The translations under genes and the position numbers were made by a program. Positions 48,608 to 59,923 of a DNA stretch of 64,000 nt are shown in pieces. Numbering within the stretch: position 1 is the stretch's first letter; each line of letters begins with the position of its first letter. The DNA is from Rugamonas apoptosis. GTDB lineage: Bacteria; Pseudomonadota; Gammaproteobacteria; Burkholderiales; Burkholderiaceae_D. The notes below the pieces were generated by a model, which was not told the origin of the DNA, searched no databases, and saw only the letters and a program-made list of their open reading frames with translations. The stretch covers positions 1 to 64,000 of the forward strand of contig NZ_JACEZU010000007.1 of the NCBI RefSeq assembly GCF_014042355.1, read 5' to 3'.

Positions 48608-49234
48608 TCAGCACAGCTTGGGATTGAGCGTAAAAGTCCCCGTCACGCTGGCCTCGGCCAGCACATGGCCGGCGATCGCAGCCCGCACGGCTTGGCCATT
48701 CATGGTCTGCCCCTTCGGTAGCGCCGCGATATCGAGCGCATACAGCGTGAACACGTAGTGGTGCAGCAGCGTGTCGTTCCAGGGCGGACATGGGCCGTCG
48801 TAGCCGAAATAGTTGCCACCCATCTGTTCGTCGCCGGCGAACCAGCCCGTGTAGTCGTTCACGCCATGGACCATGCCCTGCGGCGCGGCGGGACCGGGCT
48901 TGCCGCGCGCGGTGACGCCGTCGCTGTGGCTGCCGGCCGCGATCTCTCGGGTGGCGGCCGGAATATCGAGCAGCAGCCAGTGGAAGAAGTCCACGCGCGG
49001 CAGACTGGCCGGCACTTCGCGGCCTTCCTGGTTCACGTCGTCGCCCCGGCTGGGCACGTCCGGGTCGTGGCAGATCAGCACGAACGACTGGGTGCCGGTC
49101 GGCACGTCGCTCCAGGCCAGCTGCGGGTTGCGGTTGCCCGACAGTGCGACGTGGTTGACGGGGTCCATCACCGCGAACGCGAACTCGCCGGGGATTGCCC
49201 CGTTGTCGGTGAAGCTGGTCGTGGTCAGTTTCAT
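48608..49234 (-). CDS. YbhB/YbcL-family (PEBP, Raf kinase inhibitor-like) protein
   Basis: This 208-residue PEBP-fold protein starts MKLTTTSFTDNGAIPGEFAF. Family motifs are NPQLAWSDVPTGTQSFVLICHDPDVP, FFHWLLLDIPA and the C-terminal DTLLHHYVFTLYALDI. Bacterial members are of unknown function. It is somewhat longer than E. coli YbhB (158) because of insertions around NQEGREVPASLPRV and VNDYTGWFAGDEQM. A longer frame exists upstream to 49447 but its first 71 residues do not resemble the family. Confidence 0.9.
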   Translation of the reverse strand: MKLTTTSFTDNGAIPGEFAFAVMDPVNHVALSGNRNPQLAWSDVPTGTQSFVLICHDPDVPSRGDDVNQEGREVPASLPRVDFFHWLLLDIPAATREIAAGSHSDGVTARGKPGPAAPQGMVHGVNDYTGWFAGDEQMGGNYFGYDGPCPPWNDTLLHHYVFTLYALDIAALPKGQTMNGQAVRAAIAGHVLAEASVTGTFTLNPKLC

Positions 49235-49466
49235 GGTGTTATTCTCTTTCCCATAAATAGTGATGTTTCGTTCAAAATTATAGAAGGCGGCGACCTCCGG
49301 TGGCGCACTTTTCCGGACAAATAACGCCGCCGTTGCGGCAATAGCGCACCTGCGCGCCCCGGCGCCGCACGACCGCGTGGGCAAGCGAGCCGCTTCATGC
49401 CACGCGCAGTCAATCCGGCTCAACTTTCTTAAGCCTGAGCTCAGCATTCTTCGCTACACTATCCGC

Positions 49467-49847
49467 ATGCGCCGCTCTTTTCCATCCCTGTTCCGGCTGA
49501 TCGCCTGTCTGCTCATCATGACCATCATGAATTCGGGCATGGCGATGGCCTTGTACGTCTGCCCGCAGCAGACGGTGGAACCGATGCAGGCGCGCGCGAT
49601 GGCTGGCATGCCTTGCGCCGGCATGGACATCGAAAAACCCATCCAGTGCGCCGAGTTCCAGTCCGCCGCCAAGGTGGCGCATGACCTCGCGGGCAGCGCG
49701 CCCGATCTGGCGCCCATTTCCATCGCCTTCATCATCCCCGCCCCACCTCCGTCCGTGCCGCCGCAACTGGCGCTGGCCTGGACCGATATGGTGACGCCAG
49801 CCGGCACCGACCCGCCCTACCTGCGTACGCAGCGCCTGAGAATCTGA
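49467..49847 (+). CDS. Small secreted protein preceding cusCBA
   Basis: This 126-residue protein has an N-terminal signal peptide or membrane anchor (RLIACLLIMTIMNSGMAMA) followed by YVCPQQTVEPMQARAMAGMPCAGMDIEKPIQCAEF. This stretch has three cysteines and several methionines, a pattern suited to binding copper. The C-terminal half is proline-rich (PAPPPSVPP). I do not recognise a named family; similar small proteins often head Cu/Ag efflux operons. It lies 73 bases upstream of cusC on the same strand. The start is chosen for the signal peptide. Confidence 0.7.
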   Translation: MRRSFPSLFRLIACLLIMTIMNSGMAMALYVCPQQTVEPMQARAMAGMPCAGMDIEKPIQCAEFQSAAKVAHDLAGSAPDLAPISIAFIIPAPPPSVPPQLALAWTDMVTPAGTDPPYLRTQRLRI

Positions 49848-49920
49848 CACCTCCCCTTCCGGTTCGCGCCGCCCGGCCCCAGGCCAGGCCGGCGCTCGTC
49901 TTTCACCTGAAGGGAAATGT

Positions 49921-51237
49921 ATGTCCACATTATTCAAACCGTATGCGGGCGCGCGCTGTCCGCGCCACGGCGGGCTGCGACTGGCGCTGCTCGCCGCGCT
50001 GTGCGCCGCCTCCACGCTCGCCTTCGGCCAGGCCGCCAATCTGACGCTGGATGAGGCGCTGCGCCTGGCCACGCAGGCGTCCGCCGCCAGCCGGGCGGCG
50101 CAAGCGTCCGTGCAAGCGAGCACGGAAGCGGCCGCCCGGGCCGGCCAACTGCCCGACCCGATGCTCAAGCTGGGTATCGACAATGTGCCGCTCAGCGGCC
50201 CCGATCAATTCAGCACCACGGCCGACTTCATGACGATGCGTAAGCTCGGCATCGAACAGCAATGGGTATCGGCCGACAAGCGCGCGGCCCGCCAACTGCG
50301 CGCCAGCCGCGCCGTGGATGCCGAACAAGGCGCCCATCTCGACACCGTGGCCAAAGTGCGCGCGGAAGCGGGCAAGGCCTGGCTCACGATGCTGTACGCG
50401 CAGCGCGGCCTGCACCTGACACAACAACTGGAACAGGAAACGGCGGCCGACCTGCGCACCGTGCGCGCCAGCCATCGCGGCGCCCAGGCGACGGCGGCCG
50501 ACGTGCTGCAATCGCAACTGGAGCAGGCCCAGGCCCGCGACGACATGCGCCGCGCGGAACAGGAGCTGCGAGCCGCCCGCATCGTCCTCACGCGCTGGAC
50601 CGGCGTGCGGGCCGACGCCGTGGCCGACACCCCCCCGCCACTGGACTCGCACAATACGTCATCGTCCGACGCGCAGCTGGAGCAACGCCACCCAGCCGCC
50701 ATCGCGGCCCGGCGCGCGCAGGCCCTGGCCGATGCCGACGCGGCGCTCTCCGTGCGCGAGCGCAGCCCGGACTGGACGTTCGAGGCCAGCTTCAGCCAGC
50801 GCGGCAACCAGTACGCCAACATGTTCTCGTTCGGCGTAAGCATTCCGCTCACCGTCAATCGCGGCCAGCGCCAGGACCGCGAGGTGGCCGAAAAGGCCGC
50901 CATGGCCACCAAGGCCCGCCTGCAACGCGACGACGCGCTGCTCGAACTGCAGGCCCAGCACGACACCATGACACTGGAACTGGACAGCACCCGGCAGCGC
51001 ATCGCCCAATTCGATGCCAACCTGCTGCCGGTGGCGCGCGAACAGGCCGAACTGGCCACGGCCGCCTACCGTGCCGGTGCCGGCCCGCTGGCGGCCGTGT
51101 TCAAGGCCCGCCGCACGCTGCTGGAAAAACAGTTGCAGCGCAACGAGCTGGAAAAACAGGCCGCGCTGGCCTGGGCCCGGCTGGAACTGGATCTCATCCC
51201 AACCGACATGGCGCAAGCCGCAGGGGACGCACAATGA
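49921..51237 (+). CDS. cusC: Outer membrane efflux protein CusC (TolC family)
   Basis: This 438-residue trimeric outer membrane channel of a tripartite metal efflux pump has a signal peptide ending near AFGQA. Two outer membrane factor repeats (about 45-210 and 240-420) carry the family's long helices: LTLDEALRLATQASAASRAA at the start and QAELATAAYRAGAGPLAAVFKARRTLLEKQL near the end. There is no obvious lipobox cysteine, unlike enteric CusC. The stop overlaps the cusB start by 4 bases. Function as a metal rather than drug channel is inferred from cusB and cusA. Confidence 0.92.
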   Translation: MSTLFKPYAGARCPRHGGLRLALLAALCAASTLAFGQAANLTLDEALRLATQASAASRAAQASVQASTEAAARAGQLPDPMLKLGIDNVPLSGPDQFSTTADFMTMRKLGIEQQWVSADKRAARQLRASRAVDAEQGAHLDTVAKVRAEAGKAWLTMLYAQRGLHLTQQLEQETAADLRTVRASHRGAQATAADVLQSQLEQAQARDDMRRAEQELRAARIVLTRWTGVRADAVADTPPPLDSHNTSSSDAQLEQRHPAAIAARRAQALADADAALSVRERSPDWTFEASFSQRGNQYANMFSFGVSIPLTVNRGQRQDREVAEKAAMATKARLQRDDALLELQAQHDTMTLELDSTRQRIAQFDANLLPVAREQAELATAAYRAGAGPLAAVFKARRTLLEKQLQRNELEKQAALAWARLELDLIPTDMAQAAGDAQ

Positions 51238-52634
51238 ACAAAATATTCAATCCTACCGTCCTGATACTGGCCCTGGCGGCGGCCGGACTGTCTTACGGCG
51301 GCTACCTGCTCGGCACACGCGCTGGCACGCACGGGATGGCGGGCGCAGTTTCGGCTTCGGTATCAGCATCGACTGCGGCATCGGCATCGGCACAGCAACA
51401 GGCGACAAAAGCCGCGTCCAAGGCGGCGCAATCCGGCGGCGACAAAATCGACCCGGCCACCGGCCGCCGCGTGCTGTACTGGCACGACCCCATGAACCCT
51501 GGCCAGCGCTTCGACAAGCCCGGCAAGAGCCCATTCATGGACATGGAACTGGTCCCCGTGTTCGCGGAGGAAAGCGCGAGCACCAGCGCCAACGCCGGCG
51601 CCGCCTCCGAGGCCGACACCGACGATGGCGCCGGCGTGCGCATCAGCCCCGCATTGCGCCAGAACCTGGGCATACGCTATGCCACCGTGCGCCACGCGGA
51701 GGTGCGCGATGCGTTGTCGCTGGTGGGCACCACCCAGTTCAACGAGAACGCGACGGCCGTGGTGCAGAGCCGCGTGACCGGTTACGTCGAACATTTGCAC
51801 GCCCGCGCGCCCATGCAGGCCGTGCGCCGCGGCCAGCCCATCGCCACGCTGTTCGTGCCGGAGTGGCTGGCGCCGCAGGAGGAATACCTGGAGTTGCGCC
51901 GCAGCGGCAACGACGCGCTGGCCACCGCCGCGCGCCAGCGCATGCGCGCCCTCTCCATTCCCGACACGTTGGTGGCCGAGGCCGAGCGCAGCGGCAAGGC
52001 GCAGCGGGGCTACACGCTCACCGCGCCCGCATCGGGCATCGTCACGGAACTGGGCGTGCGTGAAGGCGCCATGGCCAGCCCCGGCATGACGATCGCCAAA
52101 ATATCGGCCGTCGATAAAATCTGGCTGCTGGCGGAAGTGCCAGAATCTTTGGTGCCCAGCGTGAGCCCCGGCATGACGGTCAACGCCTCGTTCGCCGGCG
52201 CGCCGCAGCGCAGCTACACGGGCCGCGTGCGCGAACTGCTGCCCGCCGTGAACCCGGCCAGCCGCACCGTGCAAGCGCGCCTGGAACTGGACAACCGCGA
52301 TGGCGCACTCGTACCCGGCATGCTGATGCAGGTGCGGCTGGAAGGCGCCAGCGGGCAGCACCGCCTGCTGGTGCCGACGGAAGCCATCATCACCTCCGGC
52401 AAGCGCGCCGTGGTACTGGTGGCCGATCAGCACAAGGGCATCCGCCCGGTTGTCGTCACGCCCGGCCGCGAGCATGGCGACGACACGGAAATCGTCAGCG
52501 GCCTGGAAGCGGGCCAGCAGGTGGTCGCCTCCGGCCAGTTCCTGATCGATTCGGAAGCGAACCTGCGCGCCATATTACCCAAATTCGTGCCCAAGGCCGA
52601 AGACAGCATGCCGGCCAAGGGAGGCATGAAATGA
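51234..52634 (+). CDS. cusB: Cu(I)/Ag(I) efflux periplasmic adaptor CusB
   Basis: This 466-residue membrane fusion protein links CusA and CusC and passes Cu(I)/Ag(I). An N-terminal membrane anchor (about 5-27) is followed by a low-complexity Ala/Ser/Gln stretch (about 38-70). The metal-binding segment [20 protein letters not shown] and MDMELVPVF then follows, closely resembling enteric CusB and retaining its methionines. The barrel-sandwich and beta-barrel domains follow ([22 protein letters not shown]). It overlaps cusC and cusA by 4 bases each, so all three are translationally coupled. Confidence 0.94.
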   Translation: MNKIFNPTVLILALAAAGLSYGGYLLGTRAGTHGMAGAVSASVSASTAASASAQQQATKAASKAAQSGGDKIDPATGRRVLYWHDPMNPGQRFDKPGKSPFMDMELVPVFAEESASTSANAGAASEADTDDGAGVRISPALRQNLGIRYATVRHAEVRDALSLVGTTQFNENATAVVQSRVTGYVEHLHARAPMQAVRRGQPIATLFVPEWLAPQEEYLELRRSGNDALATAARQRMRALSIPDTLVAEAERSGKAQRGYTLTAPASGIVTELGVREGAMASPGMTIAKISAVDKIWLLAEVPESLVPSVSPGMTVNASFAGAPQRSYTGRVRELLPAVNPASRTVQARLELDNRDGALVPGMLMQVRLEGASGQHRLLVPTEAIITSGKRAVVLVADQHKGIRPVVVTPGREHGDDTEIVSGLEAGQQVVASGQFLIDSEANLRAILPKFVPKAEDSMPAKGGMK

Positions 52635-55600
52635 TCGCCCGCATCATCCGACGTGCCATCGCCCACCGCATCTGGGTGCTGCTGGCGGCGGTCCTGCTGG
52701 CGGCGTGGGGGCTGGTGTCGCTGCGCCAGACGTCGCTCGACGCCCTGCCCGACCTGTCGGACACGCAGGTGATCGTGCGCGCCCAATATCCTGGCCAGGC
52801 GCCGCAACTAGTGGAGGACCAGGTGACCTATCCGCTGACGACGGCCCTGCTGTCAGTCCCCGGCGCGAAGACGGTGCGTGGCTACTCCTTCTTCGGCGAC
52901 GCCTTCGTCTACGTGCTGTTCGACGACGCCACCGACCAGTACTGGGCCCGTTCGCGCGTGGCCGAGTACATCAACCAGGTGCAGAGCCGCCTGCCGGCCG
53001 GCGTGCGCGCCGAGCTGGGGCCGGACGGCACCGGCGTGGGCTGGGTCTACGAATATGCGCTGGTGGACCGTGGCGGCCATCACGACCTGGGTCAGTTGCG
53101 CGCCCTGAATGACTGGTTCCTCAAGTTCGAACTCAAGACCGTGGCCAACGTGGCGGAAGTGGCCAGCATCGGCGGCATGGTGCGCCAGTACCAGATCGTG
53201 CTGGATCCGGACCGGCTGCGCGCCTACGGCATGTCGCACGCGAAGGTGCTGGAGGCCGTCAGCAAGGCGAACCAGGAATCGGGCGGCTCCGTGGTGGAAA
53301 TGGCGGAGACGGAATACATGGTGCGCTCGCACGGCTATCTGCGCTCGCTGGAAGACTTCCGCAACATCGTGCTGGACGCCGGCGAGAGCGGCACGCCGGT
53401 GCTGCTGCGCGACGTGGCCAGCGTGCGCCTGGGGCCGGAGATGCGGCGCGGGATCGCGGACCTGAACGGCGAAGGCGAAGTGGCCGGCGGTGTGGTCGTC
53501 ATGCGCTCCGGGAAGAACGCGCTCGACACGATCACCGCCATCAAGGCCAAGCTGGCGACGCTCAAGGCTTCGCTGCCGGCCGGCGTGGAAGTGGTGACCA
53601 CCTACGACCGCTCGACCCTGATCGCCGCTTCGGTGGCCAACCTGCGCGACAAGCTGGTGGAGGAATTCATCGTCGTCGCCATCGTGTGCGCGCTGTTCCT
53701 GTTCCACTTGCGCAGCGCCGCCGTGGCCATCGTCTCGCTGCCGCTGGGCGTGCTGGCGGCCTTCATCGTGATGCGCTACCAGGGCGTGAACGCCAACATC
53801 ATGTCGCTGGGCGGGATCGCCATCGCCGTGGGCGCGGCCACCGACGCGGCGCTGGTGCTGATCGAGAACGCGCACAGGCACCTGGAGGCATGGCAGCATG
53901 CGCATCCCGGGCAAACCATCACCACGGCGCAGCGCTGGGAATTGATCACACAAGCGTCGATCGAAGTGGGGCCGGCCCTGTTCTTCTCGCTGCTGATCGT
54001 GGCGCTGTCGTTCATTCCCGTGTTCGGACTGGAGGCGCAGGAGGGCAAGCTGTTCTCGCCGCTGGCCTACACCAAGACCTACACGCTGGCGGCGGCGGCC
54101 GGCCTGGCCGTGACGCTGGTGCCGGTGCTGATGGGCTATCTGATCCGGGGCCGGATACCCAGCGAAGCGGCCAACCCCGTCAACCGGCTGTTGATCCGCA
54201 TCTACCGGCCGCTGCTCGACGCCAGCCTGGCCCGCCCGCGCATCACCATCGCCGTGGCGCTGGCGGCGCTGGCGCTGACGGCCATTCCCCTGTCGCGCCT
54301 GGGCGGCGAATTCCTGCCGCCGCTGAACGAGGGCGATTTGCTGTACATGCCATCCGCCCTGCCCGGCCTGTCGGCGGCCAAGGCCGGCGAACTGCTGCAG
54401 CAGACGGACCGCCTGATCAAGACCGTGCCGGAAGTGGCCACCGTGTTCGGTAAGGCTGGCCGCGCCGATTCGGCCACCGATCCGGCGCCGATGGAGATGT
54501 TCGAAACCACCATCCAGTTCAAGCCGCGCGGCCAGTGGCGGCCCGGCATGACGCCGGCCAGGCTGGTGGAGGAACTGGACCGGGTGGTCAAGGTGCCCGG
54601 CCTGTCGAACGTGTGGGTGCCGCCCATCCGCAACCGCATCGACATGCTCTCGACCGGCATCAAGACGCCGGTGGGGATCAAGGTCACGGGGCCGGACCTG
54701 AACCGGATCGACGCCATCGCCACCGAGATCGAAGCGGCCGTCAAGCAGGTGCCGGGCGTGACGTCGGCATTGGCTGAACGGCTGCGCGGCGGGCGCTACC
54801 TCGACGTGACGGTGGACCGGGCCCGCGCCGCGCGCTACGGGCTGGCCGTGGCGGACGTGCAGTCCGTGGTGGCCACGGCCATCGGCGGCGAGAACGTGGG
54901 TGAAGTGGTGGACGGGCGCCAGCGCTTTCCCATCAACGTGCGCTATCCGCAGGACTACCGCGATTCGCCGCAGGCGCTGCGCCAGCTGCCCGTGGTCACG
55001 CCACGCGGGGCGCAGATCCTGCTGGGCGACGTGGCCACGCTGGCCATCAACGATGGTCCGCCCATGATCCGCAGCGAGAACGCGCGCCTGTCGGGCTGGG
55101 TGTATGTGGACGTGCGCGGCGTGGACCTGGCCGGCGCCGTGCGCGCCATGCAGGCGCGCGTGGCGCGCGAGGTGGCGCTGCCGGCTGGCTACGCGATCGG
55201 CTGGTCCGGCCAGTTCGAATACCTGGAGCGGGCCGAAGCGAGGCTGCGCACCGTGGTGCCGTTGACGCTGGCGGTGATCTTCCTGCTGCTGTACTTCGCG
55301 TTCCGCCGCGTGAGCGAAGCGGCGCTGCTGATGTTGACGGTGCCGTTCGCGCTGATCGGCGGTTTCTGGTTCGTGTGGGCGCTGGGCCATGCCGTGTCCG
55401 TGGCCACGGCCGTGGGCTTCATCGCGCTGGCCGGGCTGGCGGCCGAATTCGGGGTGGTGATGCTGGTCTACCTGCGCAACGCGCTCGACGCGCGGCTGGC
55501 GCAGGGACGCCCGCTCACGCGCGAGCTGATACTGGAGGCGATCCGGGAAGGGGCGGTGCAGCGGGTGCGGCCCAAGGCCATGACGGTGGCCGTGATCCTG

Positions 55601-55771
55601 GCGGGCCTGCTACCCATCATGTTCGGCAGCGGCGCCGGCTCGGAAGTCATGCAGCGTATCGCCGCGCCCATGGTGGGCGGCATGGTGACGGCGCCGCTGC
55701 TGTCGCTGTTCGTGATCCCGGCCGCGTGGCGGCTGCTGCAGGAATGGCAGTTGCGGCGGGCGGCCGCGTGA
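52631..55771 (+). CDS. cusA: Cu(I)/Ag(I) efflux RND transporter CusA
   Basis: This 1046-residue inner membrane proton-driven pump has 12 predicted membrane segments and two large periplasmic loops. Family motifs are [20 protein letters not shown], the TM4 proton-relay region [20 protein letters not shown] with Asp, and [15 protein letters not shown]. The three methionines that bind Cu(I)/Ag(I) in enteric CusA are each present in context: [12 protein letters not shown] and [10 protein letters not shown]. This assigns it to the monovalent-cation branch rather than CzcA. Neither CusF nor CusRS genes are visible nearby. Confidence 0.96.
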   Translation: MIARIIRRAIAHRIWVLLAAVLLAAWGLVSLRQTSLDALPDLSDTQVIVRAQYPGQAPQLVEDQVTYPLTTALLSVPGAKTVRGYSFFGDAFVYVLFDDATDQYWARSRVAEYINQVQSRLPAGVRAELGPDGTGVGWVYEYALVDRGGHHDLGQLRALNDWFLKFELKTVANVAEVASIGGMVRQYQIVLDPDRLRAYGMSHAKVLEAVSKANQESGGSVVEMAETEYMVRSHGYLRSLEDFRNIVLDAGESGTPVLLRDVASVRLGPEMRRGIADLNGEGEVAGGVVVMRSGKNALDTITAIKAKLATLKASLPAGVEVVTTYDRSTLIAASVANLRDKLVEEFIVVAIVCALFLFHLRSAAVAIVSLPLGVLAAFIVMRYQGVNANIMSLGGIAIAVGAATDAALVLIENAHRHLEAWQHAHPGQTITTAQRWELITQASIEVGPALFFSLLIVALSFIPVFGLEAQEGKLFSPLAYTKTYTLAAAAGLAVTLVPVLMGYLIRGRIPSEAANPVNRLLIRIYRPLLDASLARPRITIAVALAALALTAIPLSRLGGEFLPPLNEGDLLYMPSALPGLSAAKAGELLQQTDRLIKTVPEVATVFGKAGRADSATDPAPMEMFETTIQFKPRGQWRPGMTPARLVEELDRVVKVPGLSNVWVPPIRNRIDMLSTGIKTPVGIKVTGPDLNRIDAIATEIEAAVKQVPGVTSALAERLRGGRYLDVTVDRARAARYGLAVADVQSVVATAIGGENVGEVVDGRQRFPINVRYPQDYRDSPQALRQLPVVTPRGAQILLGDVATLAINDGPPMIRSENARLSGWVYVDVRGVDLAGAVRAMQARVAREVALPAGYAIGWSGQFEYLERAEARLRTVVPLTLAVIFLLLYFAFRRVSEAALLMLTVPFALIGGFWFVWALGHAVSVATAVGFIALAGLAAEFGVVMLVYLRNALDARLAQGRPLTRELILEAIREGAVQRVRPKAMTVAVILAGLLPIMFGSGAGSEVMQRIAAPMVGGMVTAPLLSLFVIPAAWRLLQEWQLRRAAA

Positions 55772-55780
55772 GCGAAAAAA

Positions 55781-55942
55781 CTTCCGGAACTTCCAACTTC
55801 CGGGGTCAGTTCCCTTCCGGGGTCAGTTCCGGCAATCAGCCACGAACTTCCGGGGTCAGTTCCGGCAATCAGCCAAATCGTCATTTTTGGCACGATGCCG
55901 GAACTGACCCCGCCGTTGCGATGCCGGAACTGACCCCGCCGT
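55781..55942. repeat. Repeat family 2 cluster, GGGGTCAGTTCC units (REP-like)
   Basis: Three direct copies of CTTCCGGGGTCAGTTCC begin at 55797, 55814 and 55848; the second and third extend with GGCAATCAGCCA. Two inverted copies follow, each GATGCCGGAACTGACCCCGC, near 55894 and 55920. Together they can form a large stem-loop in the space between cusA and the convergent Cache gene. The core GGGGTCAG is shared with the hairpin at 60848-60926. Confidence 0.88.
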
Positions 55943-55963
55943 TGCCGCCGTTGGCCCCGGCCG

Positions 55964-56449
55964 TTACGGTTTGTAGATGCCGGTGCCGATGCAGAAGTCG
56001 TCCACCTTGACGACGTAGCTTTGCTTGGCTTCCACCGTGTTGGTGACGGGGTTGGGCCACTTGTAACTGACCCAGCCCTTGCCTTCCTTGCTATTGCAGG
56101 TTTTGAAGATTTCGCGGATCAGGTAGACGCCGTCCGCGTCGCGCATCTCCGACAGGTCCTTGCCCACGATCTTGGGGTTCTTGCCATGCACCAGTTGACC
56201 GGCCGTCACTTGCTTGGCACTGAACATGAACAGGTACAGATCGCCCTTCTTGTTGATGTCACTGGTCGAGTTGAAGGGGCTGGCCAGCGTGTTAAATTCC
56301 GTGATCGACTTCTCGGGACCGTTCTTCTTCAAATAATCGATCGCCTTGTTCACCAGCGCCACCGCATCCTCGGTGTTGCTGCGCTCCACGGCCAGCGCCG
56401 GCAGCTGCCCGGCCATGACCAGCAGCATCCCCATGATCCACTTGCTCAT
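55964..56449 (-). CDS. Secreted single-Cache (sCache_2-like) domain protein, paralogue
   Basis: This 161-residue protein has a signal peptide of about 20 residues (QLPALA-VERS). The single Cache domain shows DLYLFMFSAKQV, VHGKNPKIVGKDL, EGKGWVSYKWPNPVTN and IGTGIYKP. It is clearly related to the protein at 147-605 but diverged. Two cysteines (FKTCNSKEG and DDFCIGTG) could form a disulfide absent from the other copy. No downstream signalling domain is present. It is convergent with cusA across the repeat cluster. Confidence 0.82.
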   Translation of the reverse strand: MSKWIMGMLLVMAGQLPALAVERSNTEDAVALVNKAIDYLKKNGPEKSITEFNTLASPFNSTSDINKKGDLYLFMFSAKQVTAGQLVHGKNPKIVGKDLSEMRDADGVYLIREIFKTCNSKEGKGWVSYKWPNPVTNTVEAKQSYVVKVDDFCIGTGIYKP

Positions 56450-56683
56450 CTTGCTCTCCCCATTATTGCCATTAGCGGCTATTTTCCTGAAATCATGCTA
56501 GGGGCATTCACCGGCCCCGTCAACGCGCGGCCGCCACGTCCCATCATGTCTGTTGCATACAGATACGAATAATTTTCCCTGCGGCAATATCAATTACCAA
56601 GAATTGCGAAAAAAATGCTACAGTAAACGCTCTTTCCCCATTTAATCATCCACCGCTGCGGCCCGCGCCGCGGCGCCTCGCCC

Positions 56684-57829
56684 ATGCTGAGCCTGCACAC
56701 CAACACGGCCGCGCTATACGCTCACGTCGCCCTTGGCCGCGCCGAGGGCAGGACGGCGCTCGCGGCCACGCGGCTGGGCACGGGCTTACGCATCAACTCC
56801 GCCATGGACGACGCGGCCGGGCTGCAGATCGCCACCCGCCTGGCGACGCAGAGCCGCGGCATGGCGATGGCCGTCAACAATATCCAGAAGTCGCTGTCGC
56901 TGCTGCAGACGGCGGAAGGCGCGCTCGATGAAAGCAGCACCTTGTTGATCAGGATGAAAGACCTGGCCACCCAAGCCGCCGATGCCTCCGCGTCGCCGAC
57001 CGACCGGGTGGCGCTGCAAGCGGAATTTGGGGCGCTCAGCCATGAATTGAGTCACATCGCCAGTGGCACGACGTTCGGCGGCACCAAGCTGCTGCTGGGC
57101 GACACGACGGCCGAAAGAGCCACCGTCGCAGCCACCACGGCCGCCGCGACGGCCAGCGCCGGTGCCGCCGCCGGAGCGCTGGCCACGGCGCAAAACACGT
57201 TTAACACCGCCGTCGCCACCGACCTGGCCGGCTCCACGCCCGCCACCCAGGCGGCCGTGGCGGCGGCCGCCAGCGCCGTTACTGCGGCCAGCGCGCTGGC
57301 CACCGCGACCCAGCTCGCGGCCACCGACGCCCAGCAATATGCGGCCCAGGTGGCCGCGGCAACGACAGTTGACGGGGTATTTTCCAAGCCGGCGCAATTC
57401 CAGATCGGTGACTCGGCCAATGAAACCATGCAGGTCGACTTGACGGCGCAACTGGGCGCCATGCACGCGGCCCTGCACGTCGCCTCATCCACCTATGATA
57501 CGTTCGGCATAGAACGCGGCAGCGTAGGCACCGAGCTGCTGCTGGCCAGCACCGCGTCGGCCACCATCGACAAGCTGCAAAGCGCGCTCGACGCCGTGGC
57601 CGGCGTGCGCTCGCTCCTGGGCGGCACGGCCAACCGGATGAGCTACGTGAACAGCAACCTGAGCCACGCCCAATTCAACACCACTGTGGCCAGGGGCCGC
57701 CTGGCCGACACCGACTTCGCGCAGGAGAGCGCCGAGTGGGTGTCGAACCAGATGCTGATGCAGGCTGGCACTACGGTGCTGCGCCAAACCAACAGCATGG
57801 CATCGATGCTGATGTCGCTGTTGGCCTGA
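56684..57829 (+). CDS. Orphan flagellin-like protein
   Basis: This 381-residue protein has both conserved flagellin ends. The N-terminal D0/D1 motif is LGTGLRINSAMDDAAGLQIATRL, with NNIQKSLSLLQTAEGAL. The C-terminal part has NTTVARGRLADTDFAQESAEW and QAGTTVLRQTNSMASMLMSLL. The central 150 residues are almost entirely Ala/Thr/Ser (about 140-225) in place of a normal D2/D3 domain. No other flagellar gene is in the window. I see no good Shine-Dalgarno sequence before the ATG and no sigma-28 promoter, so expression is doubtful. It could be a minor or accessory flagellin. Confidence 0.82.
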   Translation: MLSLHTNTAALYAHVALGRAEGRTALAATRLGTGLRINSAMDDAAGLQIATRLATQSRGMAMAVNNIQKSLSLLQTAEGALDESSTLLIRMKDLATQAADASASPTDRVALQAEFGALSHELSHIASGTTFGGTKLLLGDTTAERATVAATTAAATASAGAAAGALATAQNTFNTAVATDLAGSTPATQAAVAAAASAVTAASALATATQLAATDAQQYAAQVAAATTVDGVFSKPAQFQIGDSANETMQVDLTAQLGAMHAALHVASSTYDTFGIERGSVGTELLLASTASATIDKLQSALDAVAGVRSLLGGTANRMSYVNSNLSHAQFNTTVARGRLADTDFAQESAEWVSNQMLMQAGTTVLRQTNSMASMLMSLLA

Positions 57830-57846
57830 CCCGGCGCGGTCGGCGC

Positions 57847-59076
<1,230 letters not shown>

Positions 59077-59092
59077 GGTGATGGGTTCCTGG

Positions 59093-59830
59093 TTAGATGT
59101 AAGTGATGGCGCCAGCTTCACCCAGCCATTCCAGGTGAGCGTAGTTGTTCAGGGAGCTCAGGCTGATCTGGCCCGGGGTGTGGCGCAGCCGCGTGACGGC
59201 GCCGTTGGCCAGGCTCCAGTTGAGCGTGACGACCTGCTGATCGGGCAGGCCAAGCAGATGCTGGGTCAGGGCCGCGATCACGCCGCCCGAAGTGAACACG
59301 ATGCTGGCCTGCGACGGCGCGTCGGCGCCGGCCGCGCCCTGGGCCGCGTCGGCCTGGGCCGCCACGCGCTCCAGCGCGTCCACGCAGCGCTGGCGGAACT
59401 GGGGCCAGCTCTCCACATAATCGTCGCCATGGGCGCCGCTCATCCAGCGCAGCATGGCTTGTTCGAACAGGTTGCGGAACGCCAGCTGCGGCTGCGGCGA
59501 CTGGGCCAGCAGGCGCTTGAACGCTTCCGCATCGCCAAACTCGGGGCAGTGGCATTGCAGCACCTGGCGGTGGTCGAATTCCGCGAAATCCGTGTCGGTG
59601 CGCCATTCCGTTTCCTGCAGCAGGGTCTTGGGCAGCTCGGCCAGGCAGGTGTCCGCGCTCTGGCGGTGGCGCTGCATGCCGCCCATGATGACGCGGTGAA
59701 AACCCTGGCGGGTGTTGGCGAACCATTGGCCCAGCAGGCGCACTTGCTCGAAGCCCAATTCGGACAGCTGGTCGTAATTGGCGCTGCCGAACGACGCTTG
59801 GCCGTGCCGTACCAGATAAATAGTCCCCAT
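59093..59830 (-). CDS. Histidine phosphatase superfamily protein
   Basis: This 245-residue phosphoglycerate-mutase-like phosphatase has the catalytic RHG in [13 protein letters not shown] at the N-terminus and a second histidine in [16 protein letters not shown]. The substrate is not evident. It is the first gene of a two-gene unit with the acyl-CoA dehydrogenase, and divergent from a LysR regulator. The start [10 protein letters not shown] is the usual one for the family; an upstream ATG would add six residues. Confidence 0.9.
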   Translation of the reverse strand: MGTIYLVRHGQASFGSANYDQLSELGFEQVRLLGQWFANTRQGFHRVIMGGMQRHRQSADTCLAELPKTLLQETEWRTDTDFAEFDHRQVLQCHCPEFGDAEAFKRLLAQSPQPQLAFRNLFEQAMLRWMSGAHGDDYVESWPQFRQRCVDALERVAAQADAAQGAAGADAPSQASIVFTSGGVIAALTQHLLGLPDQQVVTLNWSLANGAVTRLRHTPGQISLSSLNNYAHLEWLGEAGAITYI

Positions 59831-59923
59831 GTCGCTCACTCGTTCCATTCAGAATAAGACACAGCTTACCGCCCGGCCTATAATTCATCAAATGAATAGT
59901 ATTAATCGTCCTGTATAAATACC

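Noticed and set aside
55781..55942. CRISPR array
   Set aside because: Units are not separated by spacers of regular length, two are inverted, and no cas genes are nearby; a REP-like cluster fits better.
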